Origin: Desulfatibacillum sp. | GTDB taxonomy: Bacteria > Desulfobacterota > Desulfobacteria > Desulfobacterales > SpSt-501 | Reading direction: 5' to 3' | Length of the DNA stretch: 64,000 nucleotides | NCBI GenBank assembly: GCA_020725555.1 | Contig: DYEU01000005.1 | Span: 24,704 to 88,703 of the forward strand | Part shown: one piece after another, positions 53,258 through 64,000 of the stretch | Layout of the letters: every line of letters starts with the position of its first letter | Numbering within the stretch: the first letter of the stretch is position 1 | The notes under the pieces: model-generated | Databases searched by the model: none | The model's input: only the letters and a program-made list of their open reading frames with translations | Told to the model about the DNA's origin: nothing | Program-made: the position numbers and the translations under genes

Positions 53258-54616
53258 CTACCGGAAGCTCTTCAGGAAGGCCGTCGCGATCTGGAAATAG
53301 ACCGTGATCCCGATCGCGTCGATCAGCGTCGCCATGAGCGGCCCCGCGGTGAGCGCGGGGTCGAGGTGAAGCTTCCTCAGGGCGAGCGGGATCAAGGCCC
53401 CGCCCAGGTTGGCGAGAAGCAGGGTGGCGAGAAGCGCGGTGCCGACGATCGCCGCCAGCACCAGGTTGTGGTCCTGGAGAAAGACTCGGAAATAGGCGAT
53501 CAGCCCCAGCGCGGCCCCCAGCGCGATCCCCATCCAGACCTCGCGGCCGAAGACGCGCAGGAAGTCCGCGGGCCGCACCTCCCCCAGGGCGAGCGCCCGG
53601 ACCACCATCGTCGCCGACTGGGTGGCGGCGTTGCCGCAGGTGCCGATCACCATGGGGATGAAAAAGGCGAGCGCCACCATTTCCTGGAGGGCCGGCGCGT
53701 TCCACTCCATGACGGTGGTGGAGAGGAGCGAGGTGAACAGGAGAATCGCCAGCCAGCAGAACCGGCTCCAGAACAGCCGCGGCATGGAGCGCTGGAAGTA
53801 CTCCTCCTCGAAGGGGACGACGGCCGAGATGCGATGGAAGTCCTCGGTGTTTTCGGCCTCGATGATGTCGATCACGTCGTCGACGGTGATGATGCCGAGC
53901 AGCCGCCTCTCGTCGTCCACGACGGGCAGGGCGAGGAAGTCGTACTTCTGGATGAGGTCGGCCGCGGCCTCGACGTCGAGATCGTGGGGCACGGAGATGA
54001 CGTTGTCCTCCATGATGTCGCGCAGCCGCTGCTGGGGCTTGGAGAGGATGAGGTCGCGCAGCGACAGCACCCCCACGAGGTGATGGCGCTCGTCGGTGAC
54101 GTAGATGTGGTAGATGGTCTCCTTGTTCGGGGCGAGCAGCCGCAGGGTCTCCAGGGCCTCGCGCACGGTGAGTTCCGGGGCGAGGTTGCAGTACTCGGTC
54201 GTCATCACCGCGCCCGCGGTGCCCTCGCGGTAGTTCCAGAGGCGGCGGATCTCGTTTCTCTCGGCCTGGGCGATGAGCGGCAGGATCGCCTCCCGCACCT
54301 CCGCGTCGACCCGCTTGAGCAGGTCGACGCGGTCGTCGGGCTCCAGGTTCTCGACGAACTGCAGCAGGGTGCGCGTGCGGCCCGTCTCCAGGCAGGCTTT
54401 CTGGGTTTCGAGGGAGAGGTGGGCGAAGGCCTCGATGGCGAGCGAATTGCCCACCTTGACGAGGGTCTCGACGATCTCCTCCGGCTCGAGGCCCGCTCCT
54501 TCGAGCGCCTCGGCGATGTCCGCCGGGTGCATTTCGCGCAGGGCCTCGACCTGCCGGCGGTCCTCGATGCGGCAGGACGCCGAATTCTCCGGGATGATCT
54601 GGGGAGAGGCGCTCAT
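53258..54616 (-). CDS. mgtE: Magnesium transporter MgtE
   Basis: 452 residues: N-terminal MgtE domain (about 20-125), two CBS domains (about 135-255; MTTEYCNLAPELTVREAL and IMEDNVISVPHDLDVEAA), a connecting helix, and five transmembrane helices with the pore motif PMVIGTCGNAATQSAT. The soluble part senses cytosolic Mg2+ and closes the channel. Length normal. In the 283 bp upstream I see only GC-rich hairpins and no recognisable M-box riboswitch. Confidence 0.95.
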   Translation of the reverse strand: MSASPQIIPENSASCRIEDRRQVEALREMHPADIAEALEGAGLEPEEIVETLVKVGNSLAIEAFAHLSLETQKACLETGRTRTLLQFVENLEPDDRVDLLKRVDAEVREAILPLIAQAERNEIRRLWNYREGTAGAVMTTEYCNLAPELTVREALETLRLLAPNKETIYHIYVTDERHHLVGVLSLRDLILSKPQQRLRDIMEDNVISVPHDLDVEAAADLIQKYDFLALPVVDDERRLLGIITVDDVIDIIEAENTEDFHRISAVVPFEEEYFQRSMPRLFWSRFCWLAILLFTSLLSTTVMEWNAPALQEMVALAFFIPMVIGTCGNAATQSATMVVRALALGEVRPADFLRVFGREVWMGIALGAALGLIAYFRVFLQDHNLVLAAIVGTALLATLLLANLGGALIPLALRKLHLDPALTAGPLMATLIDAIGITVYFQIATAFLKSFR

Positions 54617-54899
54617 CGACGTCTCCTGGCCGCCCCGGAACCGGCGGGGCCGGTCCGCAACGGCCGGAGGCGTGCCTCCCGGGGTTCGCGATCAGCGGGG
54701 AGGGACGGATCCGGGCGCGTTCCGGGCCCGGTGCGGCGTGGGCGGCGGCCCGGCGGGACTCCCGTCCCGCGGGCTTCGGTGGCTCGGGCTACTGCCCGGG
54801 TCTCCTGAGTTCATGGGGTTCCTCGAGCGATCGGGTTCGACGCCCCGGCCGGCCGGAGGCCCGGGGGGCCGGGGGAAAGCATCCCCTTCTAAGCGCCTT

Positions 54900-56180
54900 T
54901 CATTTCGAAATCAAGGGAAAAGACCGGGCCGGGGGCCCGCCGTTTTCGCCCTCCACCTTCCGCAGGGCGAAGCACTTGAGGTAGGCCGTCTCGGGCATGG
55001 AGAGGAGCACGGGGTGATCGGGCGCCTGCATGCCGCGGTAGGCGACGTGCGCACGGCCGCCCTCGCGGCGCACGGCCGCGGCGAGGATCCCGGCGAATTC
55101 CGCCTCGGAAACGAGCCGGCTGCAGCTGGAGGCGAAGAGCAGCCCCCCCGGCTTGAGCCGCCGCCAGGCAAGCCGGTTGAGCTTGAGATAGGCGCGGTGC
55201 GCCTGGGGGAGCGCCTTTTTGGACTTGGCGAAGGCCGGGGGGTCGCTCACCACGAAATCGTAGCGTCCCGCATCGCGGGCGAGAAACTCGAAGACGTCCT
55301 CGCGGCAGAGGGCCGCCCGCTCGCGCGGCAGGCCGTTTGCCGCCAGGCTGCGCTCGAGGAGCCCGAGGGCCTCCCGGCTCTCCTCGACAAAGACCACGCG
55401 GCCGGCCCCCGCGCGCAGCGCCCGCAGCCCCCAGCCCCCGGAATAGGAAAAGAGGTCCAGGACCCGGGCGCCGGGCGCCTGCCGCACCGCCTTCTCGAAG
55501 CGCAGCCGGTTTTCGCGCTGGTCGAGGAAGAAACCCGTCTTCTGCCCCTCGACCAGATCGGCGGCAAAGCGCACGCCCTCCTCCTCGACCCAGGCCGCGC
55601 GCAGCGCCTCGCGGTCGCCGAAGGCGACGCGTGTGAAGCGCCCCACGGCCTCGAGCTCCCGGACCGGCGCGTCGGCGCGGATGAGCAAACCTTCCGGCGG
55701 GGCGCCGAAGGCCCGGCGGAGCGCCGCCGGCAGGATCTCTTCGAGAAGCGGCAGCACGAGATCGATGCCCGCGGTGTGGCTCTGGAGAACCCCATAGGGC
55801 GGGTAGAAATCGACCACCAGGCCGGGGAGAAAATCGGCCTCGGAGAAGACCAGCCGCGCCGCCCGGCCGGGGGGGAGCGGGAGCCTGCGGCCGATGGCCG
55901 CGGCCAGCCTCCTCTCAAGCAGCCCGTCGAGGCGGTCCTCGCGCGCCCCGAAGGCGAAAAGCCGGCCCGCGATCAGCGAGTGGCGGTTGTAGCAGCCCCA
56001 GCCGACCGGGTTGCCCCCCGTGCGGAAGCGGCACCAGAAGGCGGGACGCCCCGGGTCGCCTGCGGCCGTGACCTCGTTGGCGAAAACCCAGAGATGCCCC
56101 CCGGCCAGCCGTTTCGCGGCCCGCGGGGTGATTTCGACCTCGGGCCACCCGGCCGGGTCAAGCGACGGCGCCTCGACCAT
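54900..56180 (-). CDS. rlmI: RlmI-like 23S rRNA cytosine-5 methyltransferase
   Basis: 426 residues: N-terminal PUA domain (GGHLWVFANEV), central region with DFLPGLVVDFYPP and GQKTGFFLDQRENR, and a Rossmann methyltransferase with VLDLFSYSGGWGLRAL, FVVSDPPAFAKSKKAL (catalytic loop) and LLFASSCSRLV. The order matches RlmI/YccW, which methylates C1962 of 23S rRNA. Start ATG 56180 has AAAGAGG upstream. No co-transcribed neighbour is evident. Confidence 0.88.
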   Translation of the reverse strand: MVEAPSLDPAGWPEVEITPRAAKRLAGGHLWVFANEVTAAGDPGRPAFWCRFRTGGNPVGWGCYNRHSLIAGRLFAFGAREDRLDGLLERRLAAAIGRRLPLPPGRAARLVFSEADFLPGLVVDFYPPYGVLQSHTAGIDLVLPLLEEILPAALRRAFGAPPEGLLIRADAPVRELEAVGRFTRVAFGDREALRAAWVEEEGVRFAADLVEGQKTGFFLDQRENRLRFEKAVRQAPGARVLDLFSYSGGWGLRALRAGAGRVVFVEESREALGLLERSLAANGLPRERAALCREDVFEFLARDAGRYDFVVSDPPAFAKSKKALPQAHRAYLKLNRLAWRRLKPGGLLFASSCSRLVSEAEFAGILAAAVRREGGRAHVAYRGMQAPDHPVLLSMPETAYLKCFALRKVEGENGGPPARSFPLISK

Positions 56181-56280
56181 GCGTCTGCCTCTTTCCGCCG
56201 CATCCGGGATGCGAACGTTTCCGCCGCCACTCTATACCCGATCCCCGCGGCGCGGCAACCGCCGGGGCCGCAGGCCTCGT

Positions 56281-56309
56281 TTGACCCTCGGACGGCTCCA
56301 TGATATTCT
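56281..56309 (+). promoter_or_regulatory. glgP promoter
   Basis: TTGACC, 17-bp spacer, TATTCT, ending 36 bp upstream of the chosen GTG start. If correct, the further-upstream ATG at 56300 lies at the -10 and cannot be the start. Confidence 0.4.
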
Positions 56310-56344
56310 TTGAGATCAACTCGTTACCCACGGGGAGGCCCCGC

Positions 56345-58857
<2,513 letters not shown>

Positions 58858-58861
<4 letters not shown>

Positions 58862-59802
58862 GCGCACCGCCGCCCGCCCCGCTCCTGGTCGTTCACCAGG
58901 GGGCGCTCGGCGACCTCGTCTGCCTCTTTCCGCTGCTCGCCGCCCTGCGCCGCCACCGGCCGCTAGCGCTCATCGCCCAGGCAGGCCTGGCGCGGCTGGC
59001 CCGCAGCGAGGGGATCGCCGACGAGGCCCACCCGGTCGAGGCCGCCTGGACGGCGGCGCTCTTTTCCGGGGACCCGGGCGACCGCCTGCGCGCATGGGTC
59101 GGGGGCTTCGCCTGGGTGCTCGCCTTCTCCGGCGCGGAAGCGCTCCTTGCGCCCTTGCGCCGCCTGGCCGGAAAACGGCTCGTCGCCGTGCCGCCCCGGC
59201 CGCCGGCGGGGGCGGCCGTGCACGTGGCCGACCACGCCCGAGGGCTGCTCGTCGCCGCCGGGCTGCTCGCGGCGGACGACCCGGAAGTCCGCTCGCCTCC
59301 CCCCGCGGCGGGCCGCCCGCCGGAGAGGGTCTGGATCCACCCCGGTGCGGGCAGCGCCCGCAAGCGCTGGCCGCTTGGGCGGTTCCTCGCCGTCGCCGAC
59401 CGGCTGCGCGCCGCGGGCAAGGACCCCGCCTTTCTCGCCGGCCCCGCCGAGGAGGATCTTCTCCCCCCGATCCGCGCCGCCGGCCACGCCGTCACGCAGC
59501 CGGAGAATCTCACGGACCTCGCCGCCTGCCTGCGCCGCGGGTCGGCCTATCTCGGCTGCGACTCGGGGCCGAGCCACCTCGCCGCCTGGTGCGGGATCCC
59601 CTGCGCCGTCCTGTTCGGGCCGAGCGATCCCGCGCGCTGGGCCCCGCGCGGCAGGGCGGTGCGCATCCTGCTCCCCACCCTTTCCTGCCGGCCCTGCTTC
59701 GAGTCCGAGCCGGAAAACTGCGCCGCCCCCGACTGCCTGCTCGGGGTGCGGCCGGAGGAGGCGCTCGCCGCGCTCGCCGCGCTCCTCCGGCCGCCCGGGT
59801 AG
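58858..59802 (+). CDS. GT9 glycosyltransferase, heptosyltransferase-like
   Basis: 314 residues with the heptosyltransferase opening LLVVHQGALGDLVCLFPLL, donor-binding IHPGAGSARKRWP, and DLAACLRRGSAYLGCDSGPSHLAAW plus VLFGPSDPARW near the end. GT9 enzymes add heptose to the lipopolysaccharide core at the inner membrane, indicating a Gram-negative envelope. It is coupled to glgP by a 4-bp overlap, an unexpected pairing. Confidence 0.87.
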
Positions 59803-59836
59803 ACCCCCGGGGCCGCGGCCGTCACGCGAGGCCTTC

Positions 59837-60505
59837 ATGGACGAGGAACGCCGCCTGCACGCCCTGGCGCGGATCTACGCCCTCCACGAGGATCATCTGC
59901 GCGGCCGGAGGATCGCCTGCCGCCGGCGCTGCCGCCACTGCTGCACGACACGCGTCACGGTGACGACGCTCGAGGGCCGGGCGATCCTGCGGGCGCTTTC
60001 CCCCGGGGGGCGGGCCCGCCTGCGAGGCATCCTCGAGGAGGCTTTCGGCCTGCCGCGTCTTAGGCCGGCGGTCACCCTGAACGGCCTGGCCGCGCTCTGG
60101 GCCGAAGGCCTCGAGGAGCCCTCCCCCCCGGAGGAGGAGGCCCCCGCCGCCTGCCCGCTTCTGGCGGACGATCTCTGCCCGATCTACGCCGTCCGCCCCT
60201 TTCACTGCCGCTGTCTCGTCTCGCGCACGCCCTGCGCGGCCGGCGGCGCAGCCGAGATGGAGGAGGAGCTTCTCGCGGCGAACACGGTCTTCCTCCAGGC
60301 GATCGAACACCTGGATGCGGGGGGCTGGAGCGGGAACCTGCTCGACGTGCTCGCCGCCCTCATGGCGGGGGCGGAGGAGGGGCGATCCTCCGGCGGGGCG
60401 CCGGGGCTGATCCCCAACCGGCCGCTTGGGCACCTTCTTCTTCCGCCCGCGCACCGCGCGGCGCTCGAACCGCTCCTCTCCGCCCTGCGGCGGATCCGGC
60501 TCTGA
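59837..60505 (+). CDS. YkgJ-like CxxxCxxCC cysteine-cluster protein
   Basis: 222 residues. The defining CRRRCRHCC lies near residues 28-36, with further Cys at CPLL, CPIYAVRPFHCRCL and SRTPC, as in UPF0153/YkgJ proteins thought to bind zinc or an Fe-S cluster. No enzymatic role is established. It starts 34 bp after the heptosyltransferase, so it is probably in the glgP transcript, and ends 13 bp from the convergent sensor kinase. Confidence 0.8.
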   Translation: MDEERRLHALARIYALHEDHLRGRRIACRRRCRHCCTTRVTVTTLEGRAILRALSPGGRARLRGILEEAFGLPRLRPAVTLNGLAALWAEGLEEPSPPEEEAPAACPLLADDLCPIYAVRPFHCRCLVSRTPCAAGGAAEMEEELLAANTVFLQAIEHLDAGGWSGNLLDVLAALMAGAEEGRSSGGAPGLIPNRPLGHLLLPPAHRAALEPLLSALRRIRL

Positions 60506-60518
60506 GGAGGGGGCGGCT

Positions 60519-63500
60519 TCAGCCCTGTTGCGCCTCGTCCAGGACCCGGCGCACGGCCTCGGCGAGCTCGCGCCTGAGCAGCGGCTTGTAGAGGACGGCG
60601 CGGATCCCGAGGGCGCGCGCTTTGCCCTCCTCTTCGGGCTCCCCGAAGCCCGTGCAGAGAATCACCGGGAGGCCGGGGCGGATGAGGAAGAGCTCGCGCG
60701 CCAGCCTGAGCCCGTTCATCTGCGGCATGGCGAGATCGGTGATCACGAGATCGTAGCGCGAGGGGGCGCTCCGGAAGGCCGCAAGCGCCTCGAGCGGTGC
60801 GGTGCGGACCTCGACGCGGTAGCCCAGCCCGTCGAGCAGGCCCCGGCCCAGCTCGGCGAGCGGGGCCTCGTCGTCCACGAAGAGGATCGTCTCGGAGCCC
60901 GTGGGCAGCGGCCGGGCCGCCTCGGCGTCGGCCTCGGCTTTCCCCTCCGCCCGCGGCAGAAAGACCTTGAAGGTCGATCCCCGGCCGGGCTCGGAATAGA
61001 CCCGGATGAACCCACCGTGGGCGTGGACGATGCCGTGGGCGACGGCCAGGCCGAGGCCGGTCCCCCGGTCGGGCCCCTTGGTCGTGAAGAAGGGCTCGAA
61101 GATGCGTGCCATCACCTCGGGGCTCATGCCGCAGCCGGTGTCCGTGACCGTGAGCACGAGGTACGGCCCGGGCAACGCCCCCGCCTGGCCCGCGAGATCC
61201 TCCGGACCCAGATCGGCGTTTTCGAGCTTGAGGAGCAACTGCCCGCCCTCCTCGCCGAGGGCCTGCACGGCGTTCGTGCAGAGGTTCATCACCACCTGCT
61301 GCATCTGGGTCGGGTCGGCGAAGACGGGCCCGGCGTCGGGGGCGATGAACTGCTCCAGGCGCACCGCCGGCTTGACCGAGGAGCGCAGGAACTCGATCGT
61401 CTCCTTGACGATCGGCTTGAGGTTGATGAGGAGCCGCTCCTCGCGGCTGTGCCGGCTGAAGGCGAGGATCTGGCGGACAAGGCTCTTCGCCCGCTGGGAG
61501 GCGGCGAGGATCTGCTCGAGCTGGCCGCGCGCGGCCGGCGGCAGGCCGGGGTCGAAGGCCATGAGCTCGGCGTTGCCCACGATCACGCCCAGGATGTTGT
61601 TGAAGTCGTGGGCGATCCCGCCGGCGAGCGTCCCGATCGCCTCCATCTTCTGGGCCTGGACGAGCCCGCGTTCCAGTTTTTTCTGCTCGGTCACGTCGCG
61701 CGCGAAGACCAGGACCGCATCCTCCCCCCGGAAGCGGAAGAAGACCGAGGCGACATCGATCTCGGCGGGCTTGCCGTCGAGGCGCACGACGCGAAAGGTG
61801 CGCGGCGGGACGGGAACGCCCCGCGCGAGCGCCGCAAGCCGCGCGGCGAGCGTCTCGTGCTCCTCGGGGCGAACGAGATCGCGGACGGTGCGGCCGACGA
61901 GGTCCTCCGGCCGGCCCGCGCCGAAGATGCGCGCCGCCGTGGGGTTGGCGAAGCGGATGACCCCCCCGCTCTGGATGTAAATGCCGTCGGGTGCGCTCTC
62001 GATCAGGCGCCGCAGGCGCTCCTCGCTTGCGCGGAGCTCGCGCTCCATGCGCTGCACCGCGGTCACGTCCACGATGCTCACGAGCACGAGATCGCGCTCG
62101 TCCACCCTGACCGGCGCGGTCGAGATCAGGGCCTCGAATTCCCTTTTTTCTCCGTTTGCCCGCAGGACGAGCGACCCCGGCATGTTCTCGGCCCCCTGTC
62201 CGGTCTCGAAGCTCCTGAGGGCGAGCGTGCGCACGGCGCATTCCGGGCAGGCGGGGGTTTCGCCGCAGCAGGGCCCTTGCCGGGCGTGGGCGCAGAACAG
62301 GGCATCCCCGCAGAAGAGCCCCTCCACCTCCTCCGGCCGGCGGCCGACGCGCCGGGCGCCCGCGCGGTTGATGCGCACGATACGCACCTCGCGGTCGACC
62401 AGCATGAGGATGTGGGGGACGCTCTCGAAGACGGCGCTCAGCAGTCGCCGCTGGGATTCGAGTGCGCGCTCGACGCGGCGCTTTCTGCCGGCAAGGACGA
62501 GGAGCAGGGCGACCCAGAGGCCAAGAAGCGGCGCCGCGGCGGCGGCGGCGATGACCGCCCCGCGATGGCGCTCGAAAAAGGAGGCCGGCCGGTTCACGAC
62601 CCGCGCCTCCGCGGGAAGATCCCCCTCCCCGATCCCGAGGCGCGCCATCTGCCGGGAATCGAACATCGCAACCGCGGCGGGCGTTTCCTCCACGCGGATC
62701 CGGCCGGGGTCCTCGCCTGCGAGCACGCGCCGCGCAAGGGCGGCCGCCTTGAGGCCGTGATCGCGGCCGTCGAGCAGCATCCCGCCCAAGATGCCGTGGC
62801 CGAGGCGCTCCGATCTCAGGCCGTAGACCGGGACCTCCGCCCCGGCGGTGAGCAGGGCCGTCCCCTCTTCCATGGGGAGCGAGCGGCCCGCGGCATCGGT
62901 CGCAAAGGAGAGAATCAGGGCGAAGGCGTCGGGGGGAAGCCTCGCCACCTGCTCCGCCGCCTCCTCGAAGGTCAAGGGGGGGGAAAAACGGCCTCGAGCC
63001 GGCCGTGGAACCGCGGCAGGACGGCCTCCGCCTGCCGGCGCAGGGCAAGGCCGGTCTCCGTCTCGTCGTGCAGGAAAAGGACTCGGCGCGCCTTGGGGTG
63101 AAGCCGCAGGGCGAGCGCGAGCGTCCCCGCGATGTCGCTCCGTTCGCGGAGGCCGGTCACGCCCCGCTCGGCCGCAAGGAAGGGAGCCTCGGGATCGTCC
63201 ACCCCGGCGAACACGAGGGGTGTTTCGGGGAAGAGGGCCTGGCGCAGCCGGAGCGCCAAGGGGACCGCGGGGTCGTCGAAGGCGACCAGGAGATCGAAGC
63301 GCATGGCGCGGTACTTGAAGCGCAGGTGGCGCTCGATCGCCTCGCGCGAGGTGCGATCGAGAAAGCGCTTTGCGTCCAGATGCTCGATGTGCGGCACAAG
63401 CCCCGGCTTCCAGGATTTGAGCCCCTCGAGAAAGCCCTCGATCTCGCGGTCGGACCAGGCATATCCGGGGTGGTAGGAGCTAAGCAGGAGAATCGCGGGG

Positions 63501-63601
63501 TCACGGCCGGGTGTTGCCGCGGCAAGCCCCCCGGCCGGGGCGAGGGCCGCCGCCACGGCGAGGAGAAAGGAAACGATCGTTCCGATCGGCCCGCGGCGCA
63601 T
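60519..63601 (-). CDS. Hybrid sensor histidine kinase (frameshift in a poly-C tract)
   Basis: Two frames join to one protein. The first, from ATG 63601, has a signal/anchor helix (TIVSFLLAVAAALAPAG) and an ABC-sub-bind-type periplasmic sensor opening AILLLSSYHPGYAWSD. It stops at 62972 right after a run of eight C (62976-62983). The second frame continues from TTG 62975 with TFEEAAEQVARLPPDAFALIL, a transmembrane helix, a Cys-rich PAS, a second PAS, histidine in GGIAHDFNNILG, ATPase motifs DTGCGMS and GTGLGLAVAHG, and a receiver with Asp in VITDLAMP and Lys in LYKPL. A ninth C would restore about 1027 residues. No partner regulator is adjacent. Confidence 0.8.
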
Positions 63602-63658
63602 GAAAAACCCCTTATCCGGGTTTGGGCTGCGGCGCATGAAAATAGACCGCCACAATGT

Positions 63659-63687
63659 ATCCTAATGACGCTTTGCCGGCCTGTCTA
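63659..63687 (-). promoter_or_regulatory. Sensor kinase promoter
   Basis: Minus-strand TAGACA, 17-bp spacer, TAGGAT, about 60 bp upstream of the kinase ATG. Confidence 0.4.
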
Positions 63688-63748
63688 TCGGGGAAAGACC
63701 GATAAACTGCGTAGGAAAAATCTTACAGGGTTTCCTGGGAAACCCGGC

Positions 63749-63778
63749 TTCCCGGGCGGGGCGAGCCCCGCCCGGGAA
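63749..63778. repeat. 14-bp inverted repeat between two minus-strand genes
   Basis: TTCCCGGGCGGGGC-GA-GCCCCGCCCGGGAA is a perfect stem with a 2-nt spacer, 20 bp past the stop of the right-edge gene. Neither strand has a T-tract after it, so it may stop exonucleases or polymerase with help, but it is not a standard intrinsic terminator. Confidence 0.6.
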
Positions 63779-63798
63779 GGTGTGCATCCCCCTCAGGT

Positions 63799-64000
63799 TC
63801 AGAAGTCGGCGAACTCTTTTTCGCCCAAGGGGATGACCGCTTCGGGGGCGGGCTTGTCGGCCTTCTTGCGGCCCTCGACCTTGGCCTTGAGCCGGCCTGC
63901 GGCCCGCGAAAGCGCCGCCGCCGCCTTCCTGGGCTTGGGCTGCGGCCGCAAAGCCGCCGCCTCCTCCTGCTTTCCTGCGCCCTTCCCCCCCGCCAGCGCC
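63799..64000 (-). CDS. C-terminal end of a protein, possibly a methyl-accepting chemotaxis protein (partial)
   Basis: The last 66 residues of a gene entering from the right edge. They are Ala/Lys/Pro-rich linker (KPRKAAAALSRAAGRLKAKV) ending in VIPLGEKEFADF and TGA. A flexible basic linker followed by a short acidic/aromatic tail is common at the C-termini of deltaproteobacterial chemotaxis receptors, where the tail tethers CheR/CheB. No signalling hairpin is visible in what remains, so the identity is a guess. Confidence 0.35.
   Translation of the reverse strand, partial: ALAGGKGAGKQEEAAALRPQPKPRKAAAALSRAAGRLKAKVEGRKKADKPAPEAVIPLGEKEFADF

Noticed and set aside
54617..54899. M-box magnesium riboswitch upstream of mgtE
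   Set aside because: The region has GC-rich stems and a GGGCAGTAGCCCG-like hairpin, but I could not find the conserved M-box core in the mgtE direction; a superficially similar string is on the other strand.
63749..63778. Intrinsic terminator for the right-edge gene
   Set aside because: The stem is excellent but there is no T-tract on either strand, so it is listed only as an inverted repeat.

Overview
The window is a very GC-rich (roughly 70% by eye) bacterial chromosome segment packed with ordinary genes: about 50, many in tight operons with ATGA/GTGA stop-start overlaps. Gene content suggests a Gram-negative, obligately or facultatively anaerobic member of the former Deltaproteobacteria (Desulfobacterota/Deferrisomatota-like). 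The pointers are a B12-dependent ribonucleotide reductase, a CooC-type ATPase, a RACo-like corrinoid-protein activator, a NifA-like activator, a DUF6178 protein, a PEP-CTERM protein, a heptosyltransferase and a lexA-imuB-dnaE2 cassette. I saw no rRNA, tRNA, CRISPR array, insertion sequence or prophage.

Layout. 1-3.7 kb: nitrogen assimilation (amt end, PII, glnA) facing a NifA-like sigma-54 activator. 3.8-9.2 kb: dinB, aroK, a PEP-CTERM secreted protein, and nrdJ behind a NrdR-box promoter. 9.2-15.4 kb (minus strand): Zur/Fur-znuBCA zinc uptake with an operator palindrome, cysS, a phasin-like protein and an acyl-CoA dehydrogenase. 15.7-22.5 kb (plus): cooC, acuC, acuB, prmA, sirtuin, RACo-like activator, cysteine desulfurase. 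22.6-31.5 kb (plus): a short (p)ppGpp synthetase homologue coupled to a glycan locus of three glycosyltransferases and two GH130 enzymes, then a lipoprotein hydrolase. 31.6-35.7 kb (minus): FN3 protein, DUF6178, AmpG-like transporter, rdgB. 35.8-38.5 kb: recN and two cold-shock genes with an unusual leader containing an intrinsic terminator. 38.5-42.5 kb: transglutaminase and ABC exporter, both with one-base frameshifts. 42.5-48.3 kb: lexA-DUF72-imuB-dnaE2 mutagenesis cassette. 48.2-51.3 kb: two methyltransferases and a DUF4143 ATPase with a dyad-flanked promoter. 51.5-54.6 kb: pyruvoyl arginine decarboxylase, deoxyhypusine-synthase-like enzyme, mgtE. 54.9-60.5 kb: RlmI-like methyltransferase, glycogen phosphorylase, heptosyltransferase, YkgJ-like protein. 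60.5-64 kb: hybrid sensor kinase split by a poly-C frameshift, and the end of a probable chemotaxis receptor.

The items most worth a second look are: (i) the (p)ppGpp-synthetase/GH130/glycosyltransferase locus, possibly an intracellular mannan system; (ii) the cold-shock leader, which looks like an attenuator or a small RNA; (iii) the mutagenesis cassette with DUF72 in place of imuA and a catalytically dead ImuB; (iv) the arginine decarboxylase/deoxyhypusine-synthase-like polyamine pair; (v) three single-base frameshifts, all at homopolymer runs.
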